Source: Bifidobacterium sp. ESL0784 (GTDB lineage Bacteria > Actinomycetota > Actinomycetes > Actinomycetales > Bifidobacteriaceae). Taken from it: 64,000 nt of DNA. Positions 25,139 through 33,387 of this stretch are shown one piece after another. The translations under genes were made by a program, and so were the position numbers. A model generated the notes under the pieces. That model saw nothing but the letters and a program-made list of their open reading frames with translations. It was not told the origin of the DNA and made no database searches. The DNA is taken from the NCBI RefSeq assembly GCF_029433295.1, contig NZ_JAQTHV010000003.1, positions 372,001 to 436,000 on the forward strand, written 5' to 3'. How positions within the stretch are numbered: the stretch's first letter is position 1; every line of letters starts with the position of its first letter.

Positions 25139-26203
25139 ATGAGAGCTGTACGTTATTACGGCAAAGAACATATTCAGATTGACGATATTGCGGAACCGGA
25201 GCTGAAACCGGGAACCATCAAGATCAAACCGGCTTACACCGGCATCTGCGGATCGGATCTGCATCTTTACTTTGATGGTCCTGAAAGCGGCGGCATCACC
25301 CCTGGCGTCGCACACCCGCTTTCCGGCGAGAAACTCCCCACAGGTTTCGGCCATGAATTCTCAGGCGTTGTCGAGGAAATCGCAGATGACGTCGACACCA
25401 CCGTCAAGGTCGGCGACCACGTCGTCGTCGAACCGCTTATGGTTTGCGGCAAATGCTACGCCTGCAAGTCCGGCAATTACAACGCCTGCGAAAAGATGGG
25501 TTTCATCGGAGTCAACGGCGGTGGCGGCGGTCTGAGCGAGCATATCGTGGTCGAGTCCCGCTGGGTACACCCCATCGGAGATCTGCCGCTTGACCAAGCT
25601 GCACTTATCGAGCCCATGTCGGTGGCCTATCATGCGGTGCGCCGCACCAACCCCCAGCCTGGACAGACCGCCGTAGTCGGCGGCGCCGGCCCCATCGGTC
25701 TACTGATTGGCACCGTGCTCAAAGCCAAGGGCGTCCGCGTTATCGTCTCCGAGCTTTCTGGGGCTCGTAAGGAAAAAGCATTGAGCTCCAAGTCTGCGGA
25801 CATCGTCATCGACCCCAGCAAGGAAGATCTCGGCAAACGGGTGCACGAAGAGACCAACGGCGCCGGCGCGGATATCGCGTTCGATGCGGCCGGCTCCGAA
25901 ATTGTGGTTCACCAGCTGCTTTCCGCCCTGCGTCCTGAGGGAAGGCTGGAAATCGTGGCGTTGCATGCCAAGCCCGTCACGTTCAACGTGCTTCCTGAGC
26001 TCATCATGCCGGAAAAGCTCGTCGGCGCTTCCATTGGCTACGCCCATGACCATGAGCCCGTTATCAAACTGGTACGCGACAAGCACATCGATCTCTCGCA
26101 GTTCATCACTGACCGAATCAAGGTCGATGACATCGTGGAGAAAGGTTTCAAAGCCCTGCGCAACGATGCCGAACACCATGTCAAGATCATCGTCCAGATG
26201 TAA
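25139..26203 (+). CDS. Zinc-dependent alcohol dehydrogenase, (R,R)-butanediol dehydrogenase type
   Basis: A 354-residue medium-chain dehydrogenase. The catalytic zinc region is visible in CGSDLHLYFDG and GHEFSGVVEEI (Cys, His and Glu ligands). The structural-zinc lobe is CGKCYACKSGNYNAC near residue 100, followed by GFIGVNGGGGGLSEH. The nucleotide-binding region has VVGGAGPIGLLIGTVLKAKG near 178. Sequence style and the FIG..G.GGGLSE block match the butanediol/sorbitol dehydrogenase branch, so it probably interconverts acetoin and 2,3-butanediol or a related diol with NAD(H). The ATG at 25139 has AAAAGGAGA upstream; an in-frame ATG at 25091 would include the operator and was rejected. It is monocistronic, ending in a shared terminator. 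Confidence 0.88.
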   Translation: MRAVRYYGKEHIQIDDIAEPELKPGTIKIKPAYTGICGSDLHLYFDGPESGGITPGVAHPLSGEKLPTGFGHEFSGVVEEIADDVDTTVKVGDHVVVEPLMVCGKCYACKSGNYNACEKMGFIGVNGGGGGLSEHIVVESRWVHPIGDLPLDQAALIEPMSVAYHAVRRTNPQPGQTAVVGGAGPIGLLIGTVLKAKGVRVIVSELSGARKEKALSSKSADIVIDPSKEDLGKRVHEETNGAGADIAFDAAGSEIVVHQLLSALRPEGRLEIVALHAKPVTFNVLPELIMPEKLVGASIGYAHDHEPVIKLVRDKHIDLSQFITDRIKVDDIVEKGFKALRNDAEHHVKIIVQM

Positions 26204-26227
26204 TCGCCTTTAGTCAACAGTAATGAG

Positions 26228-26264
26228 AAGTGGCAGGCAGCCAAGTTGGGGTTGCCTGCCACTT
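26228..26264. terminator. Bidirectional terminator between dehydrogenase and acetyltransferase genes
   Basis: Perfect 12-bp stem AAGTGGCAGGCA / TGCCTGCCACTT with a 13-nt loop. It lies between two converging genes and serves both. Confidence 0.85.
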
Positions 26265-26271
26265 TCCGTTT

Positions 26272-26778
26272 TCACGACGCCGTATCGAAATTGGCGAACT
26301 CGAGCTCCGGGTTAGCACCGTTATCCTCTGTCTGGGTCTTGCCGGTGGGATGGAAACCCATATGGCGATAAAATCCTTGCGCCTTTTCGTTGGATTCAAA
26401 CACCCACAGCACCACACGCTTGGTAGGCAAGGTATCGAACACCGCCTGCGCCAACCTGCGCCCAATGCCAAGACCTTGGCAACGGTTCAGGACATAAATC
26501 GCGGCCAGTTCCGCAGTATCGGGATAATCGCTGGGCTCGCGGGCGGGATTGGCAAGCTCGGCGTAACCCACCACTTCGCCGTCCATCAGCGCCACGAACA
26601 CGTTCGCCGGATCATGGCGCCTAGTGACTCCGAGGGCGAATTCCGGAGTGATCTTGTCGACCAGCCATTGTGGCAACTTACCCTGATAGGTCTCGTGCCA
26701 AGTACGCGAATGCACTTCGGCCTTAGCCTTGAAATCAGCCTGCGTGATGTGACGAACGACGATGCAATGGCTGCCCAC
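26272..26778 (-). CDS. GNAT family N-acetyltransferase
   Basis: A 168-residue GNAT protein of about family-average length. The acetyl-CoA binding motif is NRCQGLGIGRRLAQAVFD (Q/RxxGxG/A form) near residue 108, followed by VLWVFESNEKAQGFYRHMGF, the typical C-terminal strand-helix. An early VRHITQADFKAKAEVHSRTW block fits the usual N-terminus. The substrate is unknown. I chose GTG at 26778 because AAGGGGG sits about 5 nt upstream. The ATG at 26814 has a ribosome binding site 14 nt away and would add 12 residues. It shares a promoter gap with the divergent thiamine pyrophosphokinase gene. Confidence 0.85.
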   Translation of the reverse strand: MGSHCIVVRHITQADFKAKAEVHSRTWHETYQGKLPQWLVDKITPEFALGVTRRHDPANVFVALMDGEVVGYAELANPAREPSDYPDTAELAAIYVLNRCQGLGIGRRLAQAVFDTLPTKRVVLWVFESNEKAQGFYRHMGFHPTGKTQTEDNGANPELEFANFDTAS

Positions 26779-26899
26779 AAATCCCCCTTGATGATGAACT
26801 CGAATATGCACCATATTATGGTCGTGGTTCCTTACAAATCCAAAGCTTCCCCAAAATCACGATTGTCGTGCGGCGCACCCGTTAATCTACAATTGCGGT

Positions 26900-27745
26900 A
26901 TGTCTCAAACTTGTGTCATCTTTGCCGCCGGAACGTATTACGGCAATGAACCGTCCGGCGACGCACTTCCAGAAAATGGCTTCGTTATTGCGGCGGACGG
27001 GGGGCTTGATCACGCGCGCGAGTTGGGGGCTCGGGTTGACTTGGTCATTGGGGACTTTGATTCGGCGAACGTACAGGTTCCGGCAGGCGCAGAAACCATA
27101 GCGTTGCCGCCGGAACACGACGACCCGGACATGCTTTCGGCGCTGAAAGCCGGATGGACACGGGGCTACCGGGATTTTCGTATTTATGGCGGCCTCGGCG
27201 GACGGATCGACCACACTATCGCCAATATCCAGATGCTCGCGCTACTTGCCCATAATGGCGGACGTGGGTTGCTCTATGGCGAGCATAGCGTGGTCACCGC
27301 CATCTGCAACGGCTCGCTCCACTTCCCTGCCAACGACTTGCACACTGCCGGCAAAGCAAATAAGACCAATGCCAAAATTGTAAAAACGGATCCTAACAAT
27401 CAAAATGTCATCATTCGCGGTTTAAGAACGGCTTGCGATACAGGTGCCGACACCATAGACCGCATGGTTTCCGTATTTTCTCACGCCGACATCTCGCGCG
27501 GGGTCACGGAAACCGGACTCAAATATGAGCTCAAGAACGGCACGATGCATAGCGACACCGTGCTCGGAGTGAGCAACGAACTGCTCGACGGACGCGCGGC
27601 CTCCATCAGCGTGACTGACGGCACGCTTATCGTCACCTTCCCCTTCGTCGCCGCTTTGCCGACGTTCAGCACCGATGTCAAAGCCACGGAAACGTTGGGA
27701 CCGTTGGCTTCGCAGGTCTCCACGCTGCTCAATAAGTCGCGGTGA
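26900..27745 (+). CDS. thiN: Thiamine diphosphokinase
   Basis: A 281-residue enzyme that pyrophosphorylates thiamine to thiamine diphosphate using ATP. The catalytic domain shows AADGGLDHARELGARVDLVIGDFDS, the conserved DDPDMLSALKAG (metal site) and YGGLGGRIDHTIANIQML near residue 98. The C-terminal thiamine-binding beta domain follows (VSVFSHADISRGVTETGLKY). An inserted stretch of about 60 residues around 150-185 makes it longer than the usual 210-220. No TPP riboswitch is visible upstream. The ribosome binding site is weak. Confidence 0.88.
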   Translation: MSQTCVIFAAGTYYGNEPSGDALPENGFVIAADGGLDHARELGARVDLVIGDFDSANVQVPAGAETIALPPEHDDPDMLSALKAGWTRGYRDFRIYGGLGGRIDHTIANIQMLALLAHNGGRGLLYGEHSVVTAICNGSLHFPANDLHTAGKANKTNAKIVKTDPNNQNVIIRGLRTACDTGADTIDRMVSVFSHADISRGVTETGLKYELKNGTMHSDTVLGVSNELLDGRAASISVTDGTLIVTFPFVAALPTFSTDVKATETLGPLASQVSTLLNKSR

Positions 27746-27855
27746 ACGAAACCGGAGTTTGTCTGATAGCACACGATTGGATTTTTTCGTATTTCAACCT
27801 TCAAAAAGTCCTAGTATCAAATCAGCAACGCAATGGCGTAATGAAAGGACCCATC

Positions 27856-28296
27856 ATGACCAACGCAAAAACCAGCTCGAATTCCACAACTGAAAAACCC
27901 GATCCAGCCCAGCAGGGCGGTAAGGTGCTCTTTGTCTGCTACAGCCATTGCTCCACCTGCGCCAAGGCCCGCAAGTGGCTCGATGAAAACGACATCGATT
28001 TCACCGAACGCGACATCAAAGGCGACAACCCCACCGCCATGGAACTCAAGCGCTGGTGGAAGGCGAGCGGCCTGCCATTGAAGCGCTTCTTCAACACTTC
28101 GGGCATGCCCTATCGCGAAATGAAGCTCAAGACCAAACTGCCCGAAATGAGCGAGGACGAGCAGCTGAAACTCCTTGCAACCAATGGCATGCTGGTCAAG
28201 CGCCCAATCATTGTGAACGCTAACAAAATTTTGGTCGGTTTTAGACCAGAAACATGGAAAAACGCCCTGTCTAGTACAGAAGACCAGTTAAAGTAA
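27856..28296 (+). CDS. ArsC/Spx-family thioredoxin-fold protein (arsenate-reductase-like)
   Basis: A 146-residue small redox protein of the ArsC/YffB/Spx family. After a polar N-terminal tail of about 25 residues the active-site region is [20 protein letters not shown] with [18 protein letters not shown] gives the conserved RPI motif near residue 115, and [16 protein letters not shown] matches the family middle. Arsenate reduction itself is unproven; many members are redox regulators or uncharacterised. The ATG at 27856 has AAAGGA 7 nt upstream; the frame is open further but earlier starts would place the ribosome binding site inside the gene. Confidence 0.85.
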   Translation: MTNAKTSSNSTTEKPDPAQQGGKVLFVCYSHCSTCAKARKWLDENDIDFTERDIKGDNPTAMELKRWWKASGLPLKRFFNTSGMPYREMKLKTKLPEMSEDEQLKLLATNGMLVKRPIIVNANKILVGFRPETWKNALSSTEDQLK

Positions 28297-28367
28297 CAAG
28301 TGTTGGTAAATATACGGCAAAGGACGCTAGCCCGCGTCCCCAAGCTGTTTCCTTTAGGGAGTATTAC

Positions 28368-29423
28368 ATGACAGTAAAGATTGGTATTAACGGTTTTGGC
28401 CGCATCGGCCGCCTTGCGTTCCGTCGCATTTTCGAACTTCAGGCCCGCGGTGGCGAGGCCGGTGACATCGAAGTCGCAGCAATCAACGATTTGACCACGC
28501 CTTCCATGCTCGCCTACCTCTTGAAGTATGACAGCACGCACGGCACTTTCCGTCACGATGACGGTACCCCGGTCGACGTGAAGTCCACAGATGACGCGAT
28601 CATCGTCGATGGCAAGGAATACAAGGTCTATGCCGAGAAGGACGCCCGCAACATTCCGTGGGTCAAGAACGATGGCGTTGAGTTCGTGCTCGAGTGCACC
28701 GGCTTCTATACCTCCGCCGAGAAGAGCCAGGCTCACCTGGACGCCGGCGCCAAGAAGGTCCTCATCTCCGCTCCGGCGAAGGACGAGACCACCCCGACCG
28801 TCGTCTACGGCGTCAACCAAGACATTCTGAAGCCAAGCGACAACATCGTCTCCGCCGGCTCCTGCACCACGAATTCCTTCGCGGCGCTCGTCAAGCTGCT
28901 TGATGACAACTTCGGCATCAAGGTCGGCTACATGACCACCATCCACGCCTACACCGGCACCCAGATGATCCTCGACGGCCCTCGTGGTTCCAAGCCGCGC
29001 AACAACCGCGCCGCCGCCGTCAACACGATCGAACACTCCACCGGTGCCGCCAAGGCCATCGGCAAGGTCGTTCCTTCCGTGCAAGGCAAGCTGCAAGGTC
29101 ACGCACAGCGCGTGCAGGTCCCGGATGGGTCCATCACCGAGCTCTTCACTGTGCTCGACAAGGACGTTACCGCCGACGACATCAACACAGCCGCCAAGAA
29201 GGCCTTCGAGAACAACGAGACCTATGGTTACAACGCTGACAGCATCGTCTCCTCCGACATCATCGATGACACCCACGGCGGCGTCTTCGACCCGACGCAG
29301 ACCGACGTCAACACCATTGACGGCACCACGCTGGCCCGCACCGTCGCCTTCTACGACAACGAGTACGGCTTCACCTGCAACATGATCCGCACCCTGCTCT
29401 ACTTCGCCGAACTGAGCAAGTGA
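28368..29423 (+). CDS. gap: Glyceraldehyde-3-phosphate dehydrogenase
   Basis: A 351-residue cytoplasmic glycolytic enzyme; in bifidobacteria it acts downstream of the fructose-6-phosphate phosphoketolase pathway. The NAD-binding start is [17 protein letters not shown]. The catalytic centre is [17 protein letters not shown] with Cys near residue 165, and [19 protein letters not shown] matches the family. The C-terminal [13 protein letters not shown] block is normal. Codon use is strongly biased, as expected for a highly expressed gene. A strong 15-bp terminator follows. No other glycolytic gene is next to it. Confidence 0.97.
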   Translation: MTVKIGINGFGRIGRLAFRRIFELQARGGEAGDIEVAAINDLTTPSMLAYLLKYDSTHGTFRHDDGTPVDVKSTDDAIIVDGKEYKVYAEKDARNIPWVKNDGVEFVLECTGFYTSAEKSQAHLDAGAKKVLISAPAKDETTPTVVYGVNQDILKPSDNIVSAGSCTTNSFAALVKLLDDNFGIKVGYMTTIHAYTGTQMILDGPRGSKPRNNRAAAVNTIEHSTGAAKAIGKVVPSVQGKLQGHAQRVQVPDGSITELFTVLDKDVTADDINTAAKKAFENNETYGYNADSIVSSDIIDDTHGGVFDPTQTDVNTIDGTTLARTVAFYDNEYGFTCNMIRTLLYFAELSK

Positions 29424-29474
29424 GCAAGTTGCGATAATCATAGGTATCTGTTAGATATTAAATAGGTAGCTTAT

Positions 29475-29519
29475 TGATGAAGGGCCTCCATCCAGTATTG
29501 GGACGGAGGCCCTTCATCA
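29475..29519 (+). terminator. Terminator after gap
   Basis: Perfect 15-bp stem TGATGAAGGGCCTCC (29475-29489) / GGAGGCCCTTCATCA (29505-29519) with a 15-nt loop. A short T run follows further on (TCCTTTT). Confidence 0.85.
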
Positions 29520-29743
29520 TGTCACAGGTCCTTTTATAAATGGGCCGCCGAGACATGCGCATCGGCCCTTTTATGGAGCAATTATCAAGTCACGCCATAT
29601 TCGCACCACTGAACCAGCAACGGTGGCTCATTCATGTCGGGATCACTCACAGGCTAGTGGCAATTCCCATTGGCGGAGGCTGGAATGTCACGCAATGCCG
29701 ATGGCTGCACATGCCTGCCGCAGAAATGGTAAAACTTAAAGAC

Positions 29744-30253
29744 ATGAGCAAGAAACACAGGAAAACGGCAGGGACGGCCTCCACTCCAGCCACGCGCGAA
29801 CTGACCGAAGCCGGAATTCCCTTTAAAATCTACGAGTACGAACATTCCTCGGATCACATGGACGAGGGTTACGGGCTCGAAGGCGCGGAAAAGCTCGGCG
29901 TCGATCCGCATCGCTCGTTCAAGACACTTATGGCCGATACCGGTGAGGAACGGGTCATCGGTGTGGTACCCGTAAGCGGACACCTCGATATGAAATATCT
30001 TGCGGCGGCTGTCGGCGCCAAGAAGGCAGCCATGGCTGACCCGAAGGCGGCACAGCGCGAAAGCGGCTATGTGGTCGGCGGCATCTCCCCGCTCGGCCAG
30101 CGTACGAAGCACAAGACAGTGCTCGACGAAAGTGCAATGCAATATGACGAGATCATCGTCTCCGGCGGCAAACGCGGCTTCAGCGTCGGAGTGAACCCAA
30201 ACGACCTCGTGAAAGTACTCGGTGCGACCATCGCCAAAATCGGCACTTGGTAA
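29744..30253 (+). CDS. ybaK: Cys-tRNA(Pro)/Cys-tRNA(Cys) deacylase YbaK/EbsC family
   Basis: A 169-residue editing protein that hydrolyses mischarged aminoacyl-tRNA. The family blocks are visible: TPATRELTEAGIPFKIYEYE, the EGAEKLGVDPHRSFKTLMAD segment, GVVPVSGHLDMKYLAAAVG and YVVGGISPLGQRTKHKTVLDE, then a CMOY-like IIVSGGKRGFSVGVNPNDL end. The start is uncertain: ATG at 29744 gives the family length but its ribosome binding site is weak. ATG at 29726 is an alternative. The gene stands alone between two terminators. Confidence 0.9.
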   Translation: MSKKHRKTAGTASTPATRELTEAGIPFKIYEYEHSSDHMDEGYGLEGAEKLGVDPHRSFKTLMADTGEERVIGVVPVSGHLDMKYLAAAVGAKKAAMADPKAAQRESGYVVGGISPLGQRTKHKTVLDESAMQYDEIIVSGGKRGFSVGVNPNDLVKVLGATIAKIGTW

Positions 30254-30309
30254 AGCAGCCATCGAAGTCGGAAACTCAAGGAAACTTTAACCTGAGCATG
30301 ATTCTCTTA

Positions 30310-30347
30310 TAAAACGGTTCTCTTGATGCGCCAAGAGAACCGTTTTA
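30310..30347 (+). terminator. Terminator after ybaK
   Basis: Perfect 15-bp stem TAAAACGGTTCTCTT / AAGAGAACCGTTTTA with an 8-nt loop and its own A/T-rich ends; it can work on either strand. Confidence 0.9.
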
Positions 30348-30503
30348 TCGAAAGATGTGGACCAATTGCGCTATTTCGAGTCCCTTCGCGCACCAAGAAC
30401 TCTAACTTTGGCAAAATCGCATGCAAACGTTGGATGCAAATTAAGCAGGGTGACGCATTAGAATAGTGAATGGTAAAAAATACGTTTCTACACAGGAGTT
30501 GAC

Positions 30504-31454
30504 ATGACTTCATCGGTTCTGCCCCCACGCTCGGGCCAGCAATTCACCATTTCACATGGGGACTACGCGGCTGTGGTCACGCAGCTCGGCGCCACACTGC
30601 GCAAACTCACCTACCGCGGCAAAGACATGATCGCCTCATGGGACGCGGACAAGCCGGTGCCCTGCACCAACGGCGAGCTGCTCGTCCCCTTCCCCAACCG
30701 CATCGAGGATGGCGTCTACACCTTCGAAGGCAAGACCTATAAGCTGCCCATCGATGAGCACGAGAAGCACAATGCCATCCACGGCTACGGCTACCGAGCC
30801 TTCTGGAACCTTGAAAACCTCGAAGAGGACCGCGTGACTCTTACCTGGCGCACCGGCAACATGAAAGGCTACCCCTTCGACCTGCTGGTTCGTGCAACGT
30901 TCAGCGTCAGCGACGACGGGCTTAAGCTCACGCTGTCTGCGACCAACAACGACAGCGTCAACGCGCCGTGGGCCCTGGCTATCCACCCGTGGATCGCCAA
31001 CGGATTCGGCGGTTACGGCGACGAAATCGACGGACAGAACGCACAGTGCTCGGTCACCATTCCGGCGCACACCCATGTCACCGTCAATGAGCGTCTGCTG
31101 CCCTGCGGCACGGAACCTGTCAGCAGCAAATACGACCTGCGCCAGCCCACCGCATTGACCGAGCAACCGTATGATGACGCGTGGACCGACGTCGAACGCG
31201 ATGCCGACGGCAACACCTTCGCCACCTTGACACGCCCCGATGGGTTGACCGTGAGCGTCGGCGGAGACAAGACCATCACCTCCTTCCAGATGTGCACCGG
31301 CACCGGTTTCGCACCCGAGTCGCACCCCGCCGGCGTTGCCATCGAGCCGCAGACGGCCTATGCCAACGCATTCAACAGCGGCAAGGACCTGATTGTCATA
31401 CGTCCCGGCGAAACCAGCTCCACCAACCTCTATTTCAAGGCCGAGCAGCGCTGA
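30504..31454 (+). CDS. Aldose 1-epimerase family protein
   Basis: A 316-residue galactose mutarotase-like protein converting alpha and beta anomers of hexoses. The typical start features are QLGATLRKLTYRGKDMIA and PCTNGELLVPFPNRIEDGVY. Catalytic His residues lie in HNAIHGYGYRAFWNLE and IHPWIANGF, and the conserved Glu is in VAIEPQTAYANAFNSG. Length matches the family. CAGGAG lies 8 nt before the ATG. It is not linked to galactose genes here, so the sugar is not certain. Confidence 0.9.
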   Translation: MTSSVLPPRSGQQFTISHGDYAAVVTQLGATLRKLTYRGKDMIASWDADKPVPCTNGELLVPFPNRIEDGVYTFEGKTYKLPIDEHEKHNAIHGYGYRAFWNLENLEEDRVTLTWRTGNMKGYPFDLLVRATFSVSDDGLKLTLSATNNDSVNAPWALAIHPWIANGFGGYGDEIDGQNAQCSVTIPAHTHVTVNERLLPCGTEPVSSKYDLRQPTALTEQPYDDAWTDVERDADGNTFATLTRPDGLTVSVGGDKTITSFQMCTGTGFAPESHPAGVAIEPQTAYANAFNSGKDLIVIRPGETSSTNLYFKAEQR

Positions 31455-31473
31455 ACCATTCTCCGGCTCGCTT

Positions 31474-31577
31474 GATAGTTGCTTGCGACTCACGCCAATC
31501 TGAGAACTGCGAGTAACCGGTCAATCCTGCTAGTTTTCGTATGTTTTAGGAGTTCAAAGTATACGAAAACTAGCGGA
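31474..31577. repeat. Two hairpin units between the aldose epimerase and bL37-like genes
   Basis: The second unit is strong: GCTAGTTTTCGTAT (31529-31542) pairs perfectly with ATACGAAAACTAGC (31561-31574) across an 18-nt loop. The first is weaker (about 31478-31491 with 31504-31517). Their centres are about 54 bp apart. The arrangement resembles the hairpin arrays at 15691-15790 and 43411-43638. The second may also terminate the epimerase transcript. Confidence 0.5.
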
Positions 31578-31623
31578 ACTGACTTGAAACTAGCAGTAAA
31601 CCCCATGCGAAGTCGCAACAACG

Positions 31624-31632
31624 TGCGATAAT
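31624..31632 (+). promoter_or_regulatory. Extended -10 promoter (TGCGATAAT) of the bL37-like gene
   Basis: TGn followed by GATAAT lies about 40 nt before the small gene's ATG. No convincing -35 hexamer is seen, which fits an extended -10 promoter. Confidence 0.5.
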
Positions 31633-31668
31633 ACCTAAGGCTTATTCATTAATGTAAAGGAGTCCATC

Positions 31669-31743
31669 ATGGGAATGCGCGGACGTAAGCGTAAGGCACG
31701 CCGCAAAAAGGCGGCCAACCACGGCAAAAGGCCAAATGCCTGA
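31669..31743 (+). CDS. 24-codon basic protein, homologue of actinobacterial ribosomal protein bL37
   Basis: Found by eye; too short for standard gene finders. The protein begins MGMRGRKRKARRKK and ends AANHGKRPNA. It is very rich in Arg and Lys. The ending NHGKRPN matches what I remember of bL37, a tiny large-subunit protein described in mycobacterial ribosomes. AAAGGAG lies 8 nt before the ATG, an extended -10 promoter lies upstream, and a strong terminator follows within 30 nt, so it is a complete single-gene transcription unit. A chance ORF is unlikely given these signals. Confidence 0.75.
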   Translation: MGMRGRKRKARRKKAANHGKRPNA

Positions 31744-31769
31744 GTTCCGTTAGGTACGTAAAAATGACG

Positions 31770-31798
31770 AATGCCTCGCAACAAGCGAGGCATTTTTC
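31770..31798 (+). terminator. Terminator of the bL37-like gene
   Basis: Perfect 10-bp stem AATGCCTCGC / GCGAGGCATT with a 5-nt loop, followed by T residues. Confidence 0.93.
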
Positions 31799-31944
31799 AT
31801 ATACCAAGCCGGCTGCACATTCGCGGCAACGGCGACGCTGCCAGCGCCTGTCTCCCATTATCAGCGCCAATCAACAAGCATCAATACCGACGTCACTGTC
31901 AACATTTCCAGAGGTCAAGGTGTAACCGGTATAGATCAACACAT

Positions 31945-31972
31945 CAAAAAAGCCACACATCAAAGCGTGGCT
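31945..31972 (-). terminator. Terminator of the anti-sigma gene
   Basis: AGCCAC (31951-31956) pairs with GTGGCT (31967-31972), followed on the minus strand by TTTTTT. Position is just past the anti-sigma stop. The remaining part of the 31744-31999 gap shows nothing else. Confidence 0.75.
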
Positions 31973-31999
31973 GGAAACGAATTTTGACAAACCGAACGG

Positions 32000-32293
32000 C
32001 TATGCGGACGCGACTTCACCGCCGCAGGATTCCTCGAGGCAACAGCGGTCAAGCGTCGCTTCGAGCTTGGCAATCAGGCATTGCGGGGCGGAGGCCGGGC
32101 GCAACAGTTCACGCAACTCGGCGATCAACGCCTTTTCACGGGCATCACAGCAGGATTCGGGGTTGAAGCACTCGTCATCGGGGACGCGATTGCTGGAATC
32201 ATAGCGGGAGATTTCGATGTCGGTACGCGTGAAACCATCGGAATGCTGGCTTCTCACCACCACTCGGCTGGTACGCTCGATTCGTCCGTCCAT
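32000..32293 (-). CDS. Cys-rich anti-sigma factor, divergent RsrA-like
   Basis: A 97-residue protein directly downstream of an ECF sigma factor gene on the same strand. Seven Cys are present, at residues 42, 48, 49, 72, 84, 85 and 90. The second half follows the RsrA/ZAS pattern: a Cys before a helix (AREKALIAELRELL), then a Cys and a helix ending in a Cys cluster (LDRCCLEESC). RsrA is a zinc-binding, thiol-sensing anti-sigma factor that releases SigR/SigH under oxidative stress. The zinc His of the HxxxCxxC motif is absent here, so metal binding may differ. AAGGAGA precedes the ATG. It is probably co-transcribed with the sigma gene (90-nt gap). Confidence 0.7.
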   Translation of the reverse strand: MDGRIERTSRVVVRSQHSDGFTRTDIEISRYDSSNRVPDDECFNPESCCDAREKALIAELRELLRPASAPQCLIAKLEATLDRCCLEESCGGEVASA

Positions 32294-32382
32294 CGTCGTT
32301 CTCCTTTCGTGACATCTAATTGACTATTATTACTCATTTTGGCCGTTTTGGGGTTCGCGGATAGTGAAGACGCGGGTTTTGT

Positions 32383-33156
32383 CTACTTTTCGGCCTTTTC
32401 AGCCGCCTTGGCCGAATCCCCACGATTTTGGAGTTTCGCAGGTTTCACCTTTTCCGTCGACTTAGCAAGTTCTGCCTTTTTGGTTGTTTTCGGCGACTTT
32501 GGCGGTTCCGTCTTTTGGGTTGACGTTTCAGTTTCAGCGGCAGTGCCCTTGCCATAACCACGCTGCTTCGCATATTCAGTGAGCTCGTCTTTAAGCTGCG
32601 AGCGCGCGCGGTTGAGCCGGCTCATCACCGTGCCGATCTTGATACCCTGCTCCTTGGCGACCTGCTTGTAGGATTTGCCATCGATGGCGGTGTCGATAAA
32701 GACCTGCCGGCGTTCAGGTGAAAGCGAATCCAACGCCTGCATGATTTCCGCCGGAGCGAACCCGTCCAAGTACTCCTGTTCAGCGGATTTCAACCCTTCC
32801 GATGAGTGGTCGGAAGCGGAGTAAATATCCCAATCGTCATACTCCCCCGTCGAATCGTTGGCACGCTGGGGGCGACGCTTGGCCTTGGCATACTGGTTGA
32901 AATAGGCGTTGCGCTCGATGGTGGTCATCCACGCCTCGAAATTGCTGCCGGGACGGAAACTGTCGAAGGCCTTGAACGCGCGTTCGTAGGCATCCTGCAC
33001 CAGATCCTGGGCGTCCTCCGTGTTGTTCGTCAGCTTCATCGCCTGACGGTAGAGCGCGTCGACAGCAGGCATCGCCAAAGCCTCGAAACGCGCTCGCTTC
33101 TGAGCGGTCGTCTCGTGCTCTTGCTGCTTGGGCTGTGCCTGGTCGGTTTGCGTCAC
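32383..33156 (-). CDS. sigH: ECF sigma factor, SigH/SigR type
   Basis: A 257-residue sigma factor of the SigH/SigR group, expected to drive the thiol/heat stress response. Region 2 includes NNTEDAQDLVQDAYERAFKA and SNFEAWMTTIERNAYFNQYA. Region 4 includes ALDSLSPERRQVFIDTAIDG and KIGTVMSRLNRARSQL. A tail of about 60 residues, rich in Lys, Thr, Ala and Glu (after YAKQRGYGKG), is absent from typical SigH. The start is GTG at 33156 and no ribosome binding site is visible. TAGAAT lies 6 nt before the GTG, so the mRNA may be leaderless. The Cys-rich partner follows. Confidence 0.88.
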   Translation of the reverse strand: MTQTDQAQPKQQEHETTAQKRARFEALAMPAVDALYRQAMKLTNNTEDAQDLVQDAYERAFKAFDSFRPGSNFEAWMTTIERNAYFNQYAKAKRRPQRANDSTGEYDDWDIYSASDHSSEGLKSAEQEYLDGFAPAEIMQALDSLSPERRQVFIDTAIDGKSYKQVAKEQGIKIGTVMSRLNRARSQLKDELTEYAKQRGYGKGTAAETETSTQKTEPPKSPKTTKKAELAKSTEKVKPAKLQNRGDSAKAAEKAEK

Positions 33157-33387
33157 ACTACTATTCTAAACGCTTGCCATGCTTCGTCCGACACGCGCAT
33201 TTACAGGAATATATCAAGACATTTTCGTTGCCGACAAACGGTTTTTTCGACATGGTCTCATATCGAAGCTTGATCCGGAATCCATCGATATGCCCAGATT
33301 TGCATGGAATGAAAACATCCTGAATCTTCGAATGTCACTCTCAAAAAAATGCAATACAATGTCGGAATCGAAACGCACAATATGGTT

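Noticed and set aside
26814..26900. TPP riboswitch before thiamine pyrophosphokinase
   Set aside because: The gap is too short and no thi-box sequence is visible.
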